In this document: positions 10,088 through 20,984 of the stretch, piece by piece
Numbering within the stretch: position 1 is the stretch's first letter
Layout: the number at the start of each line of letters is the position of its first letter
Assembly: GCA_009760855.2 (NCBI GenBank)
Contig: WPIO01000148.1
Location: forward strand, 62,001 to 126,000
Reading direction: 5' to 3'
DNA: 64,000 bases
Origin: Cristatella mucedo
Lineage: Eukaryota > Bryozoa > Phylactolaemata > Cristatellidae
Notes under the pieces: model-generated
Seen by the model: the letters and a program-made list of their open reading frames with translations, nothing else
What the model was told of the DNA's origin: nothing
Database searches by the model: none
Translations under genes and position numbers: made by a program

Positions 10088-10850
10088 TATCAAATCTGCC
10101 TCCTTTTAGGAACGTCGTATTGCATGCATTTTGGCCTGCTTATACAGGGATTCCACATCAAAGTTGGCCCGTGCAATCGTGACATCCGATCTCGTCTTTA
10201 GTAACTACCTACTCGCAAACATTTCTGCCTGTGCAATTTACGCACTTACCTTTGGTAGAAAGCTCTGCTGCTAGACTTGTCTGTCGTTGGCCAGGCAGTC
10301 GCTACATTAGACCAGTTCTCAGTTACCTGCATTGGCTCCCATTCATGCATTGACTTCAGGGTTTTGGCATTCACTTTAAGGTCCCTTCATTCTCTGGTTC
10401 CAGCCTACCTATCAGAACTACTCCCCATGCCAGACGCGGCATAATACCATCCGCTCTTACAACTTAAATCGTACAGCCATGCCTTCAACCAACCTCAAAT
10501 CTGTCCGAGACCATGCCTTTGGTTCGTATGCTCCCATAGCCTGGAACTCACTCCTAGCTGGCTTTCTGAAATCTCCTTCTTTTACATCATTTAAAAAGTA
10601 ACTAAAACCGCACCTATTTTTCACCGAATTGTGTTGAGTCCTTGTGACTTATCCTTTGTGTGCTTATGCGGGCTAACTCTGAGCAAGCTACCATTATCAT
10701 ATTTGCTTGTTGGCACTTAGCATGTTACCACTAAACAAACATATTATGCACTTTGACATTGTGCATGTTACCAGTAAGATCTTGCTTCCTTTCCATCAAA
10801 GTGTCTAGAGAAAGATTAGGCTCTCAGAGGGTGCTACACAGATTTATTTT
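10088..10850 (+). mobile_element. Old L2-A copy, C-terminal part and 3' UTR
   Basis: Aligns by eye with the L2-A C-terminus (CTCTGCTGCTAGACTTGTCTG, TGCATTGGCTCCCATTC, CCTGGAACTCACTCC) and the 3' UTR up to GTGTCTAGAGAAAGATTAG / TCTCAGAGGGTGCTAC. Many substitutions and indels leave no open frame. Its L2-B neighbours on both sides are unrelated insertions. Confidence 0.75.
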
Positions 10851-10914
10851 CGCTACATTAGTTTTTAAGCTTTCTGTACATGCATAACAATCTGCCAGTT
10901 GAGTTCGTTAAGTC

Positions 10915-12285
10915 CACTTGTTGATCTGTCTGCTGCCCTCGACACCAATGATCACGAAGTTCTGCTTGAACGATTGAGAACAAGGATCGGTCTGGCAGAC
11001 GAAGCACTGGCGTGGTTTAAATCCTACTTGTCTGATCGTGTTCACTCCGTGTCGTGTGGGCGTCAGGTCTCACACACGAGAAGGGTCACCTGTGGAGTCC
11101 CTTAAGGGTCTGTACTCGGTCTCTTGCTGTTCTCCATTTATACACAACCTCTGGGTAAAGTGATTAAGGCCCATAGAATAGGATATTACTTCTATGCTGA
11201 CGATACTCAGTTGTATTTGTCATTCAAACCGTCAGAATCTGCTGCGGCAACTGAGAAACGGAATGCTTGCCTTGCCGACATTCAATCCTGGATGTCGGAA
11301 AACTTCCTTAAATTAAATGATGATAAAACCGAACTGCTGCTCTATGGACATCCTAAGCGTGTGGTTGGATTAAAAGGCTTTGCTCTTCTAATAGGTGATG
11401 CTATTGTGCCACCATCACCACGCGCTCGAAATTTAGGTGTCGTTTTCGACAGCTGCCTTAATTTCAAAAGCTTCATTCAGAAGTCTGCCTCTACAGCTAG
11501 CCATCACATCCGATCCCTATCCAAGATTAGGAGGTGTCTCCCACAGTGGCTTGTAAAAGATTTAACTAGCTCTTTAGCTCTGTCTCGGCTTGATTATTGT
11601 AATTCCCTTTTGGCTGGGCTACCAAAGAAAGCTATTATGCCACTACAGCGGACTATGAATATGGCTGCAAGGCTGGTCTTTAAGTCCCAGCGGTTTAAGC
11701 ACGTGTCTCCTTTGCTAAATGAGCTAGGATGGTTGCCGGTTGAGCAACGGATACAGAGCTAAGTTCTTACGCTGACCCACAAGGCCCGCCACGGCTTGGC
11801 TCCTTCATACCTAGCTGAACTGCTGCATCAGTTTCAGCCTGTTCGCGCCCTCAGGTCCGGTGTGGACAATAAATTAGCTGTCTCATTCCTCCGCTTAAAG
11901 ACAGTTGGCGACAGAAACTTTAGCTCTGCAGGTCCTAGACTGTGGAACTCGCTTCCACAATTCTTACGCATCTACAACTACTCTCCTGCTGCCCACTATG
12001 GCACATCTTTTTCAGCGGTCCTGAGCTGCTACTTCTATGCTACTCCTACCTCAACTGCTCTCCTGACTCTGCTATGCTTCCCACTTTCTCTTTGTTGCGT
12101 GAGACGAAGTCTGTTGGCTACCGAATGCGTACCGAAAGCCGCTTAGGCTGTGAGTACGCTATACAAAACTCTCCTGCTTAACACCCACGTGGTCTTTATG
12201 ACTCTGTGTGGAGTTACAGACGGAGATACAGTGATACATTACATTACATTACAGAGATACATTACATTACATTACATTACATACA
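10915..12285 (+). mobile_element. L2-B LINE, 5'-truncated within the RT
   Basis: Starts at motif A (DLSAALDTNDH, 10899-11105 frame), then a stop at 11103-11105 inside motif B (GVP then TAA). The frame 11124-11762 carries [11 protein letters not shown] and the region to LPVEQRIQS, and 11796-12146 the C-terminus. The 3' tail has two blocks of ATTAC units at about 12230-12285. Three stops or frame breaks make it dead. Close in sequence to the 3024 copy. Confidence 0.92.
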
Positions 12286-12291
12286 TTGCAG

Positions 12292-12417
12292 AAGAGGAGC
12301 TTAGGCTTCGCTATGACCCTGGCAGCGGCAAGCCACGAACTCATCGTAGCATCACCTTTAAGAGATCACGTGCTCGATTTCTCTTTCGTCGCTGCAAGAC
12401 AGGCTGGGTGGATCAAT
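12292..12417 (+). CDS. Candidate exon, weakly like the C-terminus of methionyl-tRNA formyltransferase
   Basis: Immediately after the L2-B tail an acceptor ACATTGCAG (ending 12291) is followed by a coding-like frame beginning EEELRLRYDPGSG and containing SITFKRSRARFLFRRC and KTGWVDQ. A possible donor GTATAA follows at 12418; without it the frame ends at 12455. The pattern of a basic strand, then C-K-x-GW-V, resembles the C-terminal RNA-binding domain of mitochondrial methionyl-tRNA formyltransferase (V/L-x-C-K-D-G-W-I/V), but this is a short match from memory and the gene should be treated as unknown. The frame has clear codon bias. The exon lies less than 10 bp from a LINE tail. Confidence 0.35.
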
Positions 12418-12439
12418 GTATAACAATTCAGCAGAATTC

Positions 12440-12740
12440 TGCGTCTGTAATATGAGCTGCCGGTGGCACTTGCACCTGGCCACCTGTGGGCGAGCGTAAC
12501 TTCGGCGAGCGTCACGTCGCGAGGAGGCGAGTCGAGAGAGAGAGAGCAGAGGTCGGTGACTCGGCGGCGGCTGTAGCTGCTGTAGCCGTCGCCGACACGG
12601 CGCTAATACGGGCGGCGGCGCTCTCTGTGCTCGCGGTGCCCGTCAGCCACTCGCTGCAGAGCTCCAGTCATCAGCTCGCGTAGCAGCTGCAAATAATAAA
12701 TGGCGGCCTTCTCTAAGCCGCCATTTTGAGCCTACGCGAG
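12440..12740 (+). other. GC-rich, CpG-containing segment with Ala/Arg-rich frame
   Basis: 12480-12680 is much richer in CG dinucleotides than its surroundings. A 65-codon frame at 12486-12683 (GERNFGERHVARRR at its start, then Ala/Val-rich) may be chance in GC-rich DNA. It may be a CpG-type promoter. Ends in the hairpin at 12698-12726. Confidence 0.35.
12698..12726. repeat. 10-bp inverted repeat AAATGGCGGC / GCCGCCATTT
   Basis: Perfect 10-bp arms around the 9-nt loop CTTCTCTAA, followed by T residues. Both arms contain the ATGGCGGC core recognised by YY1-like factors, so this may be a symmetric binding site rather than an RNA structure. Confidence 0.8.
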
Positions 12741-13352
12741 TGCAAACCACAGCGAGGCAAGAGAGGAAATGAAGTCACTGAGCACGAGAGCGAATGGAGA
12801 CTCACGACTTAAAGAACCAGGACCATCTGTGTGCGTGCATCGACTGGTTTACGTAGCGCTGTAAATTTTTGTCGCATGCCATTAAAATGATGCAGAAATG
12901 AAAACTTCGTATAATCGCATCTGGCTTGCAAGTAAATTTACAAGCTAATGGCATTTCTTTGGTGAGCTGAGGCAACTTGGCTAAAACTACTCCCGGCATC
13001 CTTCATTCACAAACTGCTTAAATATATACTCGTGAAACGATCATGAAAAATGAGGATTCTTAAATTAATTTATGCTCGGGCACAAATGCGCCTAAAAAGA
13101 GTAACTCTCAGCGTACAAATGCTTATACGCAACTGAATAACATCTCAATCCATATGTGCATATATTAAATATACAATAATTGCACTCGTAGGTTTACGTA
13201 TGTACACTAAGCATACTATCTACGTCCACTTTACGCCTATGTTAGTATGTATCTTAGTATATACTATATCACTGTCTTAGTATGTATCTCCAACTTAGTA
13301 TGCATGTGTATAAATGCACATTGAAGTACGTATATAAGAGAGTATTTGCGTG

Positions 13353-13383
<31 letters not shown>

Positions 13384-14237
13384 ACTCTTGCACTGCGATT
13401 GGATTCACGTGTGTTGAGTCACTGAGCAGTTTACAACAAAGAACATAAAACTCCGCCACGCCAAAGTTTCTACATGCTTTCGCTGGGACGACTATGCTCA
13501 TTTTAGCAGAGTCTAAACGTATGCGGCATTAGACTCGGCCAACGAGTTGTAGCCCAGTGATCCTTAAATTTTTGTCGGATTCCGTCGCAGTAATAAATGC
13601 GATTCTCAAGTCATTAGTCACAGTGGAGAACTCTCACTGCGTCGACTACGTGGCCGATGGAAAAAGCAGCCTGAGCAGAGAGCATTGCTGATGCATGATG
13701 CATGATGCTGAGCATTGGGCATCCTTCAGGGTGCGGTCATTGACCTACAAATCATCTTACGGTTACAATTAGATAAAAGTTTCAAGTTTTTTACAGTGGT
13801 AACATGCCCTCGAGGGGGAGCGGCAAGCCGTAACAATTTTCTATCACTAATTTTGCCTCACAGTTATTGTTAAGATTGAAGCCTAGCACAATGTGACGAG
13901 CAATATACTCATCAAACCTTCTGTCGCTACGACGTTCGCCTAGGAACATGAGCTGGTGTTTCCCTGGCAACTGCTTTGGGCCATCAAACCAAAACTGTAG
14001 CTACGGCACAGCTGCCTACTAGACTAAGACTACAAATACTGTAAAACTCGCACATCCTCCCTGTATACATTCTATCACAGTTTCCAGGCTCAGACTTTCA
14101 ACTCAATAAGGATCCCAGGACATTTGTCCCGCAGTTAATTTTGGTTGCGAAAGCCCATCGAAATGAAATATTTCTTCAGTAAAATATTTCACATGTGCGC
14201 ATGAAGAAAAGGCTAGACGCATGGCTATCGTACTTAC
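12741..14237. other. Unique AT-rich DNA with a TA microsatellite
   Basis: No gene is recognised. A TATA repeat (about 13 units) lies at 13357-13383, preceded by a stretch rich in TAGTATGTATC-like words at 13220-13290. Other short frames have no motif. Confidence 0.4.
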
Positions 14238-14313
14238 CCTTGGCTTGCAATATTCTTCAAGCCAGTAGAATACGCATGCGGAGAGCTCAGCAAAGTTGGA
14301 GACGCACACTGTG
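14238..14313 (-). CDS. Small internal exon with strong splice sites, unknown gene
   Basis: The minus strand reads a pyrimidine tract TTTGCTTCTTTCAACAG, then 76 nt, then AGG followed by the perfect donor GTAAGT (14237-14232). After one leading base the exon encodes TVCVSNFAELSACVFYWLEE and then YCKPR without a stop. Acceptor, donor, length and open frame all fit a real internal exon. I do not recognise the family; the W-L-E-E-Y-C string suggests a helical, partly hydrophobic segment. Neighbouring exons are not identified, and an old L2-B copy lies upstream (14600-15050). Confidence 0.52.
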
Positions 14314-14599
14314 CTGTTGAAAGAAGCAAATAGCCTGTCAATAAGTTCTCGGTACTAAAATAAAACGAACAAAGACGTTTTAGAAATGCAAATTGACACT
14401 AGAGACGGCTTGGCTGTCCATTACCTCTACTAAAATAGAAGGTTAGCTGCTATTATAATCCCGATAATCCCATAGCACCGGAAAATGTAGACTCGAGTGT
14501 CGATTTCAATGACGTAAGTCGCAAGTGTATGTTTTCTTATGTACCTGTATTCACGCATATATGCACGTTTGGACGCATCTCCATCTTGGTATTGAGCTG

Positions 14600-15050
14600 G
14601 AGATTTTTTCTCTGTGCTCTCAAAGCCAGAGCTAACTTTTGTGTCCACAAAATAGCCTGCAGACTCAATTGTGAACAGCAAAGAGAAAGTGAGAACCATA
14701 GCTGAGTCACACGGGCAGTTGAGGATGTGAGCAGCATAAAAGTGGCAGCCAGGACGAGTGGGAAAAAAAATATACCAGAGTCTGCAGCAGGACCAAATAT
14801 ATCACTGCACAAGTTTTATTAGAAGTGATTTCCACAATGTAGGACCTGCAGAGCAAGAGCTTCTTTCGCCAACGGTGCTAAAGCGTAAGAATTTAGCAGC
14901 TGATGTATTGTCCTTGGAGAACTTGAGGGCACGAAGATACTGGTGCACCAGTTCACCAGTTTAGCTAGGCATGAAGGAGTCTAGCCAATGTGGACCTTGA
15001 AGGTTGGAGTCAAAGAGTCAAAGCTCTATCAGCGTTGATCTACGGGAGCA
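14600..15050 (-). mobile_element. Old L2-B fragment
   Basis: On the plus strand GTAGGACCTGCAGAGCAAGAG and GAATTTAGCAGCTGATGTATT match the reverse complement of the L2-B C-terminal coding region (Ser-Ala-Gly-Pro-Arg ... Asn-Lys-Leu-Ala). The minus frame 14537-14812 keeps pieces such as SLSLCCSQLSLQ. No tail is seen and the copy is about 25-30% diverged by eye. Confidence 0.65.
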
Positions 15051-16223
15051 ATCGCAGCTCCTTCCCCATAGGTAGCACTATGCAGAGTTTCTTGGATTTC
15101 TTAACCACACCTTGTCGTCATATTCATCAACAGCTGAAGAGCTTTAAAATTAAAAGCGCAAAAAGACTGCGTCTGTCCACAAACAGGCCGTGAAGTATAA
15201 CTTTCGAGCCTTCGAAACAGATAGCCTTTTTTAATATAAGGTCTAAGCCCTGTGTTCTACTGTATATGGTCCAAAATTATTTTAACTTGAGAACCACTAA
15301 TAATCTCTAGCAACTTGATGGATTGTCTGGTTGAGCACGCTAACAAGTCAGAGCACTCACTGGTGTTACGAGCGTACTGCAGCGCGGCTCCTCAACCTTG
15401 GCCCTTGGCCCTTGGCCACAAACGCAGCATCCATAGCGGGTCCTAATCTTTTCAGACACCAGACGAATGTTGGTGGCGCCATCGCCTCGAAGGAAACCTA
15501 GTGAGTCACATCACCTAGAGGTGAACGTATGCCACGATAGCCGAGCAGGTTCGAGCCTCGCAGGGCAGCAATAACGAACGCCCTCAAGAATATTGCAAGT
15601 AAGTGCCTTTCATGCAAAGCGCTCTATTCGGCGGCAACAGAGGGTCACAATTTTACAGCGCCGCCCGTTGCTCGAAAATCATTTTGAAGCCCAACATATG
15701 ACTGACTATTTCATTCTGACGTCATGTCCTATTTGCTAAACTATAAATTATTACGCATCCTGTTCCTAAAGTTCGCAATTAATTATTTGCTAATAATCTC
15801 AAGATTTCTATAGCCTGGCTTATGTAGCATGCCAACAATTCACAAGCATGTCTCCTTTTTTTGGTGACCACTGTATTTTTTACATATAATTATATACATT
15901 CGAAAGCAGGAACAATATAACGACTAAACGTACATAACCGTGCACGAGCGTACGCCCACGCCCTCATTCCCCTCACCTTTTTTCCGCTGCAGACCATCGC
16001 CGCCGTGCAATTATTGATTGCACAGACAAACCTTCGTAAAAGAGGGCTTGAGTCTCTGATCTTTCGACAGCGTATGCAAAAATCTCGTCATATTGGAGAT
16101 CGGGTAACTGGATCGCATCGAAGAAATATTCCCTATCTATTCCTCTGGTGTTGGTATCGGAACCAATGACGGCTCAGTTGCTCGATGTGATTATCGAAAG
16201 ACGACGGTCGCCACAGCAGGATC
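15051..16223. other. No clear gene; possible SINE-2 relic at 15535-15600
   Basis: At 15537-15575 GCCACGATAGCCGAGC and GGTTCGAGCCTCGCAGGGC resemble A and B boxes of a tRNA placed too close together, perhaps a deleted SINE head. The rest is unique DNA. Confidence 0.3.
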
Positions 16224-16508
16224 TTGCCTGTGGCCGCTTGCTGCCATTACATAGTGATCGAACCTTTAACCCCAAACGATGAGGAAAGTATATCGGGTCT
16301 CCCCAAGCTTGGTGGTAAAATGGCCTCTACCGTCTTCGTGCGGCTATCTCTCTATATAAAGTTTTGCGAGAAAATCTTTCATCAGATCGTCGAGCAGCTT
16401 CGCGTAAAACTGTGTACTTATTTCGCTGTGCTTAATCAGTTCGCCCTGCGATCAGCTAACGATTCTCGGAAAGTTACAGCGGGTGCGCTTGCTTTGAGGG
16501 AAGCGTGA
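16224..16508 (+). CDS. Possible exon or short ORF, unknown
   Basis: An open frame of 94 codons ends at TGA 16506-16508. It starts after a possible acceptor CCACAGCAG (16220), and the first ATG within it is at about 16320 (MASTVFVRLSLYIKF). The segment from there contains CEKIFHQIVEQLRVKLC, an amphipathic pattern, and codon use looks coding. No family is recognised and no donor or poly(A) signal confirms it. Confidence 0.25.
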   Translation: MPVAACCHYIVIEPLTPNDEESISGLPKLGGKMASTVFVRLSLYIKFCEKIFHQIVEQLRVKLCTYFAVLNQFALRSANDSRKVTAGALALREA

Positions 16509-17340
16509 CTTTGCTCAAAGACACGTGCTCGGCGTACCTGTCGGTTAGATAATTGGACCTGGCTATAAATGAAAGACATATATTACAAAAAATGTAGGAG
16601 ATGCTCCACGTTAAGAGTCTTTATGCTTACTAAAGGAGAATTGATACTTATTACATACTTACAACTATGTGGAAACAATTTTTAAGTCTCTCCTTAATTG
16701 CTATCAACGTTAAAGCAGCAAAAGAAAGTCATCAGACATGTTGACCTTTTCGTGGTTCTAGAATCAAAAATGGCATCGTCACCTCAAGTCAGGTCTCCGC
16801 TGACAAATGCAGAGTCCTGATGGCTACCTGTAATATCTGCACTCACTTCAGGGTGCTGCGTTGCAGCCTGCTTTAGAAACCTCGCCGCCACTATAATTCA
16901 TGCAGGTTGTCTACTACATACCAGTGCCATTTTAGCATCCTCGGGCAATGTTGAGCTGCTGAAAAATGCTGGAGTGCTATGATGATGACTCTTAACCATG
17001 TCCTCATAGTTTCTGCAATATAAAAAACAGTGCTTTAGTTTGTTATTATAAGCACAAGAGTGCTTTATGTGGTACTTTTTAATAAATAACTATTTAAAAG
17101 ATAAGTGCCTCTTAGAGGCTAGTCGCGAGTCGATATAGGCATGTATTTTCAGGGTATTTCTGCAGACGGAGGCGGCCGCCTTTTGGCGATGGAGCTAGAA
17201 TGAAATGATGATAGACGAATGCGCCTTGTAGGCATCGTTTAATTTCGGTGTCGGTTTCCAGAGTAGGCTTTCTTATCATTACAGTAGCATAGGCTATCAT
17301 GCCTAAGTCAGCTGCTATAGTGGGCTATCAGTACGTAAAG
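16509..17340. other. No gene seen
   Basis: Unique AT-rich sequence. The minus frame 17112-17300 has no motif. Confidence 0.4.
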
Positions 17341-17890
17341 GATTTCTCGCCGACCTGCACTGGATACCAGTCAAGCAACGGATCGAATTCAAGGTTTTGT
17401 CGCTCACTTTTAGGTCACTTCATTCTTTGGCTCCAGCCTATCTCTCAGGTCTACTCCCCCACCAGGCCAAGCATCGTACCACCTGCTTTTCAGAATCCAA
17501 CAGTCTACCAATACCTCGTACAAACCTCAAATCCTTTGGAGACCGTGCATTTAGTTCGTATGCTCCCAAAGCGTGGAACTCCCTCCCGATTTGCGTCAGA
17601 ACATCCCCTGACTTGACCACATTTAAAAAGAACTTGAAACACACCTATTTAGGACAGCATTTAGTGGGTCCATGTGATTCGTCCTTCATGTGCTTATGCG
17701 TGCTGACACTGTGCATGCTGCCACTAACCACATTTGCATGCTGACCCTGTGCATGTCACCCCTAACCAAGTTATTCATGTTGTTTATCAGGCAAGATATT
17801 ACTCACCATTCAATCGCGTTTCCCTTTGCAGCAAATGTAAAGCGCCTAGAAAGAGATTGTTCTCTGAGGGCGCTTTATCAAGTGCATTAT
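17341..17890 (+). mobile_element. L2-A LINE 3' part
   Basis: Begins abruptly at TTCTCGCCGACCTGCACTGG (protein LADLHW) and continues through frame 17397-17744 (FRSLHSLAPAYLSGLLPHQ, APKAWNSLPICVRTS) into the 3' UTR and hairpin (GTAAAGCGCCTAGAAAGAG ... GGGCGCTTTATC). The copy is young: the C-terminal frame differs from the 33572 copy at few positions, with one indel near AAACACACC. Confidence 0.92.
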
Positions 17891-17921
17891 TATTATATTA
17901 TATATATATATATGTGTGTGT

Positions 17922-17960
<39 letters not shown>

Positions 17961-18025
17961 CTGATATCTATATATAGATACACAGATGGATAGATAGATG
18001 TACAGATATATATAATATATATATA
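17886..18025. repeat. ATT to TA to TG compound microsatellite
   Basis: The L2-A ATT tail runs into TA units, then about 15 TG units (17915-17956), then TAGA/GATA and TA units. Typical of microsatellite growth seeded by a LINE tail. Confidence 0.95.
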
Positions 18026-18472
18026 CATTTTTAGAGCTGCAAAGTTTATTGTTCTTTTGTGGAAAGGTCTAAAGAGACTTTGCCGAGCAAGGAGAAGGTT
18101 TCATGTGTCCAATTAACAAGTGTGGTAGGAAATTTTTTTTTAATGTGTTAAATGAGGTTTCCGGTGGTGCTGCTTACTCAGCACACTTTCAATGCGTAGC
18201 TATAGGCTTTCAATGGGAAATCTCAGAGTTAATTTAATATTAGGGTGAAGATTTACAATTGCAATCAGAGTTAAAATAACTGACCACTGGCGAGGCAGCG
18301 GACTGGAGCAGATCTCGGCTGCCCGGCAAAAGTGCACCAGCTAATGGCCACCTGAGTCTCTACGCAAAAGGAAAACTTGTCACTGATGGACAACTTGGTA
18401 GGCTGTACCTCTAACAAAAGGCAACAAGGCAGATGCCTTGTCCCCTGGGAACGTACTCTCCCTTTTGCTGCT
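18026..18472. other. No gene seen
   Basis: Unique DNA of about 450 bp. The frame 18271-18489 (minus) overlaps the start of the next L2-A copy and has no motif. Confidence 0.35.
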
Positions 18473-19490
18473 GTGACCGCCAAGCACAATCTAGGCTTTC
18501 ACTTCTATGCAGATGTTACTCAGTTGTACCTTCGCTTTGATTCCTCCCAGCCCTCCAGCACGTCGAATTCTCACAACTCCCTTGCTGCATGCATTGATGA
18601 CATCCGCACATGGACGGCGGCAAACTTTCTCAAATTACATGACAATAAAACTAACTTCCAAGTCATGGGCATACCAAGTGTGACTCAGAAACTGGAAAAC
18701 TATCGTTTAAAATCGGCCCTACCAGCATATCTCCTGTTGCATCTGCACGAAATGTAGGCGTCTTGTTCCAATGTGGCATTTCACTGGATGATTTAATCAG
18801 CTTCACAGTCAAGTCTGCCTACTTGGCTATGGCTTGCCTATCGTGAACATCGCAGTTGCTTCATCGCACCACGTTTTTGCCCGTCTGTACTGGCTTCAAA
18901 TCAAGCAGCCTATCGTCTTCAAGGTTCTGCCACTTACTTTTAGGTCTCTTCGTTCACTGGCTGCGGCTTACCTATCAGAACAACTCCCTCATCAGGCCAA
19001 GCATCGTACCACCCTCTGTTCTCATCGCATCCCCCCCCCCCGCTGTTCTCATTGTACCGCCCACTGTTCGGACTCAAGCCGCTTAGCTATACTCGAACAC
19101 AGATCCTTCAGATCAGATCCTGTTGAGGCCTTGCCTTTAGTTCCGATGCATTTAAAGCCTGGAACTCACTCCCGACTGACGCCATGACATCCCCTGACAT
19201 GGCGACATTTAAAACAAAGCTTAACGCACAGTTTTTTATTCCAGCATTCTATGGGTCCTAGCGATTCGTCTTTTATGCGCTTATGCGAGTTGACACTGCG
19301 CCTGCTGCTCTTAACTGTATCTAAACGCTGACTCTGCGCATGTCTCTTCTAACAATGCTCTGCGAGATGCTTTTGCAAACCTTTTTATTAATCATTTGGC
19401 CATGCTTTCTATACTGCATCTGTAGAATTCCTAGAAAAAATATTCAGTTCCCTGACGGCACTATAGGAATGTATTATTATTATTTATTAT
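18473..19490 (+). mobile_element. Older L2-A LINE, from YADD to tail
   Basis: The frame 18377-18757 includes NLGFHFYADVTQLYL (YADD changed to YADV, so the catalytic second Asp is lost) and ACIDDIRTWTAANFLKLH. The C-terminal part follows in broken frames (18834-19187) with an internal deletion near 18820. The tail hairpin is diverged (TAGAATTCCTAGAAA ... CTGACGGCACTATAG) and ends in ATT units at 19470-19490. Contains a poly-C run near 19030. Confidence 0.85.
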
Positions 19491-19554
19491 TGTTAACGTA
19501 GGATTTTTCTACTTGCAGTGGAGTTTTCTCCTATTTCTCCTAAGCCTGCTACTC

Positions 19555-19665
19555 TATTGACCTTCGCACCGCACACACACCCATACACACAAAACACATG
19601 CACACAACACACACGCTCAAAGACATACAAATGCATGCACGCACACACAAAAGCACATGCCCTCG
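19555..19665. repeat. CA-rich imperfect microsatellite
   Basis: Repeated CACACA and ACACATGCACACA words; imperfect and probably decaying. Confidence 0.8.
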
Positions 19666-20078
19666 CAGGTGCGCCTGCACTTACACCTTGGCTTTGCCAG
19701 TCATTATGACATCCATCATTGTTTCAAACACCCTCGTTTCCCGACAATTATGCGCGTGCCCACTGTAGTGCTACCCTGCTATAGAGTCTGGCTGTTCTGT
19801 GAAAATTAAAATCTCACTCCCTGAAGCCCTGATTTAAATTCAATAAACATACACACTGCAACAAAAATCGAGGAATCGAACAAAAAACTTCTCGTACGTC
19901 TTCATGATTCTCAGCGCCAGTACTTCTTTTCGTAGTGACTCCAATTCATCAGACAGTCTCCGTCGATGCTGTACATGGTGCTGTATATAGTCGATGGCTA
20001 CAAAATAGAGAAAAGCAGCCTGGCAGCAGGGAGCGTAGGAGCAGCTTCACCTTTTTTTAGTGCGATACGATGCTTTGG
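19666..20078. other. No gene seen
   Basis: Unique sequence upstream of the duplicated flank at 20079. No coding or repeat signal. Confidence 0.35.
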
Positions 20079-20173
20079 ATCACCGACTTATTAATAAGAT
20101 ATCTACTGACGGTATATGAAAAGCTTGGACCGCTGAAAAGTAAAACATGCTCAGGTCGGTCAACCTGCAGCAG
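20079..20173. repeat. Left copy of a 95-bp direct repeat flanking an L2-B insertion
   Basis: Starts ATCACCGACTTATTAATAAG and ends CAACCTGCAGCAG. It recurs 598 bp downstream at 20677-20771 with about three or four substitutions. The two copies bracket the L2-B fragment exactly. Confidence 0.93.
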
Positions 20174-20676
20174 AGGATACAGCAAAGGATACAGAGCAAA
20201 GTTCTTACGCTGACCCACAAGGCCCGCCACGGCTTGGCTCCTTCGTACCTAGCTGAACTGCTGCATCAGTTTCAGCCTGTTCGCGCCCTCAGGTCCTGTG
20301 TGGACAATGCATTAGCTGTTTCATTCCTCCGCTTAAAGACAGTTGGCGACAGAAGCTTTAGCTCTGCAGGTCCTAGACTGTGGAACTCGCTTCCACAATT
20401 CTTAGGTAACGACATCTACTCTCCAACTGCCGACTATGGCACATCTTTTTCAGCGGTCCTGAACTGCTACTTCTATGCTACTCACTACCTCAACTGCTCT
20501 CCTGACTCTGCTATGCTTCCCATTTTCTCTTTGTTGCGTGAGACGAAGTCTGTTGGCTACCAAATGCGTACCGAAAGCCGCTTAGGTTGTGAGTGTGCTA
20601 TTCAAAACTCTCCTGCGTAACACCCACATGGTCTTTATGACTTTGTGGAGTTACTGATGGAGATACGTTACATTAC
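20174..20676 (+). mobile_element. L2-B 3' fragment inside a 95-bp duplication
   Basis: 503 bp beginning AGGATACAGCAAAGGATACA (protein QRIQSKVLTLTHKARHG) and running through the C-terminus (frame to 20620, ending AIQNSPA) to a very short tail GATACGTTACATTAC. The C-terminal frame is intact. The flanks are the 95-bp repeats, so the insertion made an unusually long target-site duplication or was followed by a local duplication. Confidence 0.93.
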
Positions 20677-20771
20677 ATCACCAACTTATTAATAAGATAT
20701 CTACTGACGGCATATGAAAAGCTTGGACCGCTGAAAAGTAAGACATGCTCAGGTCGGTCAACCTGCAGCAG
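20677..20771. repeat. Right copy of the 95-bp direct repeat
   Basis: ATCACCAACTTATTAATAAG to CAACCTGCAGCAG; differs from the left copy at a G/A, a T/C and an A/G position among others. Continues into unique DNA (GCAGGAGGCG). Confidence 0.93.
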
Positions 20772-20984
20772 CAGGAGGCGAAAAAGGAATTGATTTGTCT
20801 GGCTATCACAGAGCCATCATCGCTCTATTTGCCACTTTATTCGTTCCTAGAGTCACTTCATTGCAGAAATTTTCAGTAATCTTAACTTGAGGAATTTTAA
20901 AAGATCAGTCCAATAACGGCAAGCTTTTTTATAATTCTCACACGTCCGTTAAGATTTGAAAATAAAGGACTGACACAGGATGCA

